Shown here piece by piece: positions 60,188 through 64,000 of a stretch of DNA of 64,000 nucleotides; position 1 is the first letter of the stretch, and every line of letters starts with the position of its first letter. A program made the translations under genes and the position numbers. The notes under the pieces were generated by a model. That model was not told the DNA's origin, searched no databases, and worked only from the letters and a program-made list of their open reading frames with translations. Where the stretch lies: NCBI RefSeq assembly GCF_025061645.1, contig NZ_JANYMP010000016.1, positions 139,047-203,046 on the forward strand. Direction: 5' to 3'. Source of the DNA: Umezawaea endophytica (GTDB taxonomy: Bacteria; Actinomycetota; Actinomycetes; Mycobacteriales; Pseudonocardiaceae).

Positions 60188-60949
60188 TCACTCCTCGAAC
60201 AGGTGCCGCAGGTAGACCTCCGGCTTCGCCAGGAAGTCCCGTGTCAGGCGGACCGGCAGCGCGCCGTCGTACGTGGTGCGGGTGATCGCGCCGTCGTCCG
60301 CGATCTCCAGGATGGCCGCTCCCGGCAGGGCCAGGAGGATCGGGGAGTGGGTGGCGACCACGAACTGGCAGCCCTGCTCCACGAGGTCGGCGAGCCGCAC
60401 CAGGACGGCCAGGCAGCCGCGGACCGACAGCGCGGCCTCCGGCTCGTCCAGGAAGTACAGCCCGTCCGCTCCGAACCGGTGGCTCACCAGGTCGAGGAAC
60501 GACTCCCCGTGCGACCGCTCGTGCGGGGAGATCCCACCGTAGGAGGGAAGGAGCGACGGGGAGTAGGGGTCCTCGTCCAGGCGCTCGATCTCGGTGGCGA
60601 CGTTGTAGTACGACTCGGCTCGCAGGAAGTACCCGGTGCGGGGTTTGCGGCCGGACCAGGACAGCACCAGGTCGTCCCCCAGCGAGGACTCCGACGCGCG
60701 GGTCGCGAACCGGAAGTTCTGGCTCCCGCCCTCGGGGTTGAAGCCGCACGCCACCGCCATGGCCTCGGTGAGCGTGGACTTGCCGCTCCCGTTCTCCCCC
60801 ACCAGGAACGTCACGCCCGGCGCCAACTCCAGCCCGTTCGCCACCAGGTCCCGCACCGCGGGCAGGGTGAAGGGGTAGCGCCCGGTGTCGGCGAGGGGCT
60901 CGACGCGCACCTGCCGGACGAAGTGACCAGGACCTCGCCGACGACGCAC
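60188..60949 (-). CDS. AAA-family ATPase (COG3910 type)
   Basis: A 253-residue ABC-like/RecF-like cytosolic ATPase. Walker A is FLVGENGSGKSTLTEAMA near residue 50, a signature-like SHGESFLDLV, Walker B FLDEPEAALS and the switch VVATHSPILLALP. No coiled-coil arm or nuclease domain is present. It lies 62 bp upstream of the protease operon on the same strand. The cellular role of COG3910 proteins is unknown; a defence role is possible but not shown. Confidence 0.85.
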   Translation of the reverse strand: MRRRRGPGHFVRQVRVEPLADTGRYPFTLPAVRDLVANGLELAPGVTFLVGENGSGKSTLTEAMAVACGFNPEGGSQNFRFATRASESSLGDDLVLSWSGRKPRTGYFLRAESYYNVATEIERLDEDPYSPSLLPSYGGISPHERSHGESFLDLVSHRFGADGLYFLDEPEAALSVRGCLAVLVRLADLVEQGCQFVVATHSPILLALPGAAILEIADDGAITRTTYDGALPVRLTRDFLAKPEVYLRHLFEE

Positions 60950-60964
60950 CAGCAGACCTCCTCG

Positions 60965-61150
60965 CTACCCGGACGTCCTCGATGCTACGTCGCCCGACGC
61001 CCGTTCCCGCGCTTCGACGACCTCGTCACCGTCCGCCCACCGCGCCGGCAGTGGTTTCCCCACCAAGGCCTCGATCGCGCCGAGGAGGTGGCGGCACGGA
61101 TCGGGGCGGCAGCGGGTGAACCGCGGCAAGCGGCCGTTCGAGTTCGCCAC
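60965..61150 (-). CDS. Possible small protein
   Basis: A 61-residue frame (GTG start) with CRPDPCRHLLGAIEALVGKPLPARWADGDEVVEARERA, a helical, Cys-containing composition that looks like coding sequence. A GGGGG lies about 8 nt upstream. No family is recognised, and it may be a remnant. Confidence 0.35.
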   Translation of the reverse strand: MANSNGRLPRFTRCRPDPCRHLLGAIEALVGKPLPARWADGDEVVEARERASGDVASRTSG

Positions 61151-61168
61151 CCGCTGAACCCCCGGACG

Positions 61169-61636
61169 TCACGCCGTGTGCTCCCGCGCGCCCGGCACGT
61201 CGACCAGGTCGCGGCCGGGCAGCCAGCCGTTGGGGATGTCGGTGGCGCGCCACGCGGACACCCTCAGCCGGACGGCCTCGATCGGGGCGCTGAGGAACGG
61301 TTCCGCCTGCGGCACCTTGGCGAGCAGCACGCGGCGCACGTCGTCGGCCTCGGCTCCCACGACGACGCGCGCGGTCGCCTGGGCCTGGAGGAACGGCTGG
61401 GCGGGCGAGCCCGTCGAGATGATCACGGACACCAGCGGGTCCTGCCTGATCGCGGCGAGCGTGCGGCCCCGCTGCTCCAGCACCAGCGACAGGGTGAACA
61501 GGCCGGTCTCGGCGAAGTACGCGCCGTTGACCCAGGGGCCCTGTTCGCCCGCCGTGGCGAGGAAGAAGGACTGGTGCGCGGCGAGGGTGTCGCGGACCAG
61601 GTTCTCGACCTCGGACGTCGTCTCCAGAATCGTCAT
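61169..61636 (-). CDS. PPOX-type flavoprotein (pyridoxamine 5'-phosphate oxidase family)
   Basis: A 155-residue split-barrel FMN/F420-binding protein. It has FFLATAGEQGPWVNGAYFAET, LEQRGRTLAAIRQDPLVSVIIS and QATARVVVG, typical of PPOX-like proteins of the small-molecule oxidoreductase type. ATG 61636 and GTG 61654 are both possible. It lies 90 bp downstream of mbtH on the same strand and may be in the NRPS operon. Confidence 0.75.
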   Translation of the reverse strand: MTILETTSEVENLVRDTLAAHQSFFLATAGEQGPWVNGAYFAETGLFTLSLVLEQRGRTLAAIRQDPLVSVIISTGSPAQPFLQAQATARVVVGAEADDVRRVLLAKVPQAEPFLSAPIEAVRLRVSAWRATDIPNGWLPGRDLVDVPGAREHTA

Positions 61637-61726
61637 GCGGCGAAAGGTATTCACCGATTTTCGGGAGATCCGCGAAGCGGGCCGGTTAGTCCCCGTTCGA
61701 GGGACACGTTCCCGCCCGAACGGGTG

Positions 61727-61936
61727 TCACGCGCTCATGGCGTCCCGCAGGCTCTTGGGCCGCAGGTCGGTCCAGGTGGACTCGACGTAGGCCAGGCACG
61801 CCTCGCGGGTGTCCTCGCCGAACACCGGCCGCCAGCCCGCGGGCACGTCCGCGAACGACGGCCACAGCGAGTGCTGCTCCTCGTCGTTGACCAGCACGAG
61901 GAAGCGGCCGTCGGTGTCCTCGAAGGGGTTGCTCAT
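61727..61936 (-). CDS. mbtH: MbtH-like protein
   Basis: A 69-residue NRPS adenylation-domain chaperone with the hallmark [27 protein letters not shown] and WRPVFGED...CLAYVE, ending [13 protein letters not shown]. Conserved Trp residues and the NxExQxSLWP motif are present. Its ATG overlaps the NRPS stop (ATGA), so it is made together with the enzyme it activates. Confidence 0.96.
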   Translation of the reverse strand: MSNPFEDTDGRFLVLVNDEEQHSLWPSFADVPAGWRPVFGEDTREACLAYVESTWTDLRPKSLRDAMSA

Positions 61937-64000
61937 GACTTGTTCCTCTCGATCGCCAGGGACGGGTCGGACACGGCGGCGGCCAGCACCTCGACCACCT
62001 CGACCGCCAGCGCCTCGACCGTCGTCCGGTCGAACAGGTCGGTGGCGTAGATCAGTTCGCAGGGCACCGGACCGTCGCCCTGCGGCTCGTAGAGGCTGAA
62101 CGTCAGGTCGACGTCCGTCGTGGTGATCGGGACGGCGTCGAACGCGCCGACGCCGCCTTCGAGCACGTCCGCACGGGCGCGCTCGTGGTGGATCAGCATC
62201 ACGCTCGGCCGGGGCGCCCCGGCGGCCAGGACGTCCGCGAACGGCACGTCCTGCCGGTCGAACGCGCTGAGGTCGGTCTCGCGGATCCGGGCGAGCAGCT
62301 CGGTGAAGCTCGGGTCGCCCGCCGTGTCGGTGCGCAGCAGGACGGTGTTGAAGAAGCAGCCGACCAGGTCGGCCAGCACCTCCTCGCCCCGGCCCGCGAC
62401 CAGCGTGCCGATCGGCAGGTCCTCCCCGGCGCCGTGCCGGGTCAGCAGCACCGCCAGCGCGGCCTGGACGACCATGAACAGGCTCGTCCCGGTCTCGCGG
62501 GCCAGCCGGTCGATCCCGTTGTGCAGCACCGGGTCCAGCTCGAACCCGACGATGTCGGCGGCACCGGTCGGCGCGGCCGAGCGGGGCCGGTCGACCGGCA
62601 GCGGCAGCGTCTCCGGCGCGCCGCGCAGGACCGTGCGCCAGTAGTCGAGCTGCGGCGTCGCGACGGTGTCGAGCCAGTCCCCCGCCCACGTCGTGTAGTC
62701 GGCGTAGGTGACGGGCAGCGGCGTCCACGTCGGCGCGCGGCCCGCGAGCCGTGCGGTGTAGGCCGTGGTCAGGTCGCGGAACAGCGGCACGACCGACCAC
62801 TCGTCCAGCACGAGGTAGTGCGCGGTGAGCAGGAACGCCTGCGCGCCCGACCCGTCGGTGACCAGGGTGGCCCGGAGCGGGAACCCGTTGGCGCGCGCCA
62901 GTTCCGTGAGCCGCGCGTCCAGGTCGGCGGTCACCGCGTCCAGCTCCAGCGCGGGCTTCGCCCCCTGCCGCTGCCCGGTCGCGGAGTAGGCGGTGCGCAG
63001 CGGTTCGTGCCGTTCCACGACGTCCGCCCACGCCCGTGCCAGCGCGTCGGCGTCGAAGCCGTCCGGCGAGCGCAGGGAGAGCGCGTGGTCGTTGGCCCGG
63101 CCGCGTTCCCACTGCCAGCGCTGCGGCGGCGCCAGCGGCAGCACCTCGGGTCGCGGCACCGGGACCAGCGGCGACCGGGCGTCCGACGCGCCGTCGAGCC
63201 GCGCGGCCAGTCCGGCGACCGTCGGCGAGTCGAACACGTCCCGGATGGACAGTTCGACGCCCAGCGCGGCGCGCACCTGGCCGACCAGCCGCATGGAGGA
63301 CATGGAATGCCCGCCCAGCGCGAAGAAGTCGTCGTGGACGCCGACCGACGGCAGTTCCAGGACGGCCGCGAACAGGTCCGCGATCACCTGTTCCCCCGGT
63401 GTGGCGGGCCGGTCGTCGCCGGTGAGCGCCGACCAGTCCGGCTTCGGCAGCGCCTTGCGGTTCAGCTTGCCGTTCGGCGTGAGCGGCAGCGGGCCGTCCA
63501 GGGTGAGCACGGTCGCCGGGACCATGTACTCGGGCAGCCGTTCCGCCACGAAAGCCCGCAGTTCCAGCGGGTCCGCGTCGCCGACGACGTACCCGACGAG
63601 CCGGGTGATGTCGCCTTCGCGGTCGGCCAGCACGGCGGCCTGGGTCACCGCCGGGTGCCTGGTCAGCGCGGCCTCGATCTCGCCCAGCTCGATCCGGAAC
63701 CCGCGGATCTTGACCTGGTCGTCCACCCGACCGAGGAAGTCCAGCGAACCGTCAGTTCGCCACCTTGCCCGGTCCCCGGTCCGGTACATCCGTTCGCCGA
63801 GTTCACCGAACGGCGAGGCCACGAACCGCTCCGCCGTCAGGGAAGCACGGTTCAGGTACCCGCGAGCCAACCCACGACCGCTGACGTACAGCTCCCCCAC
63901 CACACCGGGCGGCACGGGACGCAACGCGTCGTCCAGCACGTAGACGGTGGTGTTCGGGTCCGGGACGCCGATCGGCACCGCGCCGGACCAGCCCGCGCGA
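61933..64000 (-). CDS. Non-ribosomal peptide synthetase, partial (A-T-C)
   Basis: The C-terminal 689 residues of an NRPS whose 5' end lies beyond the window. The adenylation domain end shows A6 [18 protein letters not shown]7 [10 protein letters not shown]8 [20 protein letters not shown] and A10 [10 protein letters not shown] carrier domain follows ([16 protein letters not shown], phosphopantetheine Ser). A final condensation domain (about the last 430 residues) has [15 protein letters not shown] and QDVPFADVL, but its active-site motif reads [10 protein letters not shown] where HHxxxDG is expected. There is no thioesterase. The specificity code residues are outside the window. Confidence 0.93.
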   Translation of the reverse strand, partial: RAGWSGAVPIGVPDPNTTVYVLDDALRPVPPGVVGELYVSGRGLARGYLNRASLTAERFVASPFGELGERMYRTGDRARWRTDGSLDFLGRVDDQVKIRGFRIELGEIEAALTRHPAVTQAAVLADREGDITRLVGYVVGDADPLELRAFVAERLPEYMVPATVLTLDGPLPLTPNGKLNRKALPKPDWSALTGDDRPATPGEQVIADLFAAVLELPSVGVHDDFFALGGHSMSSMRLVGQVRAALGVELSIRDVFDSPTVAGLAARLDGASDARSPLVPVPRPEVLPLAPPQRWQWERGRANDHALSLRSPDGFDADALARAWADVVERHEPLRTAYSATGQRQGAKPALELDAVTADLDARLTELARANGFPLRATLVTDGSGAQAFLLTAHYLVLDEWSVVPLFRDLTTAYTARLAGRAPTWTPLPVTYADYTTWAGDWLDTVATPQLDYWRTVLRGAPETLPLPVDRPRSAAPTGAADIVGFELDPVLHNGIDRLARETGTSLFMVVQAALAVLLTRHGAGEDLPIGTLVAGRGEEVLADLVGCFFNTVLLRTDTAGDPSFTELLARIRETDLSAFDRQDVPFADVLAAGAPRPSVMLIHHERARADVLEGGVGAFDAVPITTTDVDLTFSLYEPQGDGPVPCELIYATDLFDRTTVEALAVEVVEVLAAAVSDPSLAIERNKS

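Noticed and set aside
1-64000. tRNA, rRNA, CRISPR arrays, insertion sequences, prophage
   Set aside because: No cloverleaf with conserved GTTCGA loop, no regular direct-repeat array, and no transposase, integrase or phage structural gene other than the encapsulin coat fold was recognised.

Overview
The window is 64 kb of very GC-rich DNA with strong G/C bias at third codon positions, many GTG starts, stop-start overlaps (ATGA, GTGA) and several apparently leaderless genes. The gene content (ECF sigma factors, an XRE/DUF397 pair, family 2B encapsulins, an orphan DUF742 protein, an MbtH-like protein with an NRPS, iron boxes of the DtxR/IdeR type) points to a filamentous actinomycete. A member of the Pseudonocardiales (Actinosynnema, Saccharothrix or Lentzea-like) is my inference; no rRNA, tRNA or species marker is present to confirm it.

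Layout. 0.1-6.3 kb: a dicarboxylate symporter, a cytochrome P450, an ECF41-type sigma factor, NAD kinase, a stress-type membrane protein and an iron-box-controlled siderophore-binding lipoprotein. 6.4-11.1 kb: the most striking locus, two paralogous encapsulin shell proteins with internal cyclic-nucleotide-binding domains, followed by a polyprenyl diphosphate synthase (probable cargo), then a 550-bp gene-free stretch with two large nested palindromes that share the same outer arms. 11.1-19.4 kb: a PASTA-like lipoprotein, an ArsR/SRPBCC pair, pirin, CorA, a flavin reductase, a DUF1349 protein, and an ABC exporter co-transcribed with a two-component system. 19.4-25.8 kb: a candidate small-peptide gene, DUF742, and a divergent module: ECF sigma/anti-sigma facing a SigL-like promoter that leads into a secreted lipoprotein, a DUF4142 protein, a membrane heme/ferredoxin fusion and an FAD reductase. 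This looks like a sigma-controlled envelope redox system.

25.9-43.7 kb holds mostly housekeeping and accessory genes: a glycosyltransferase, DUF1232, XRE/DUF397, MarR, SDR, an acyltransferase, an RsbU-like/CHASE3 kinase/receiver signalling trio, a methyltransferase, a GH3 glucosidase, TetR, an MBL hydrolase, GNAT and a luciferase-like oxidoreductase. 43.8-50.6 kb has a metzincin-type protease without a signal peptide plus a small partner, the RNA-polymerase-recycling helicase HelR, and a Tat-exported GH85 endo-N-acetylglucosaminidase.

50.6-57.0 kb is an iron-uptake block: a FepCGD-type importer and, divergent from it across an iron box, a heterodimeric ABC exporter whose two ATPase domains are degenerate in complementary ways. 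57.0-61.7 kb carries a coiled-coil membrane protein, an M48-like protease, a small unknown protein, an AAA ATPase and a PPOX-type flavoprotein. The window ends inside an NRPS (A-T-C, terminal condensation domain with an altered active-site motif) followed by mbtH. The right part may therefore be the edge of a siderophore cluster; this is an inference from proximity.
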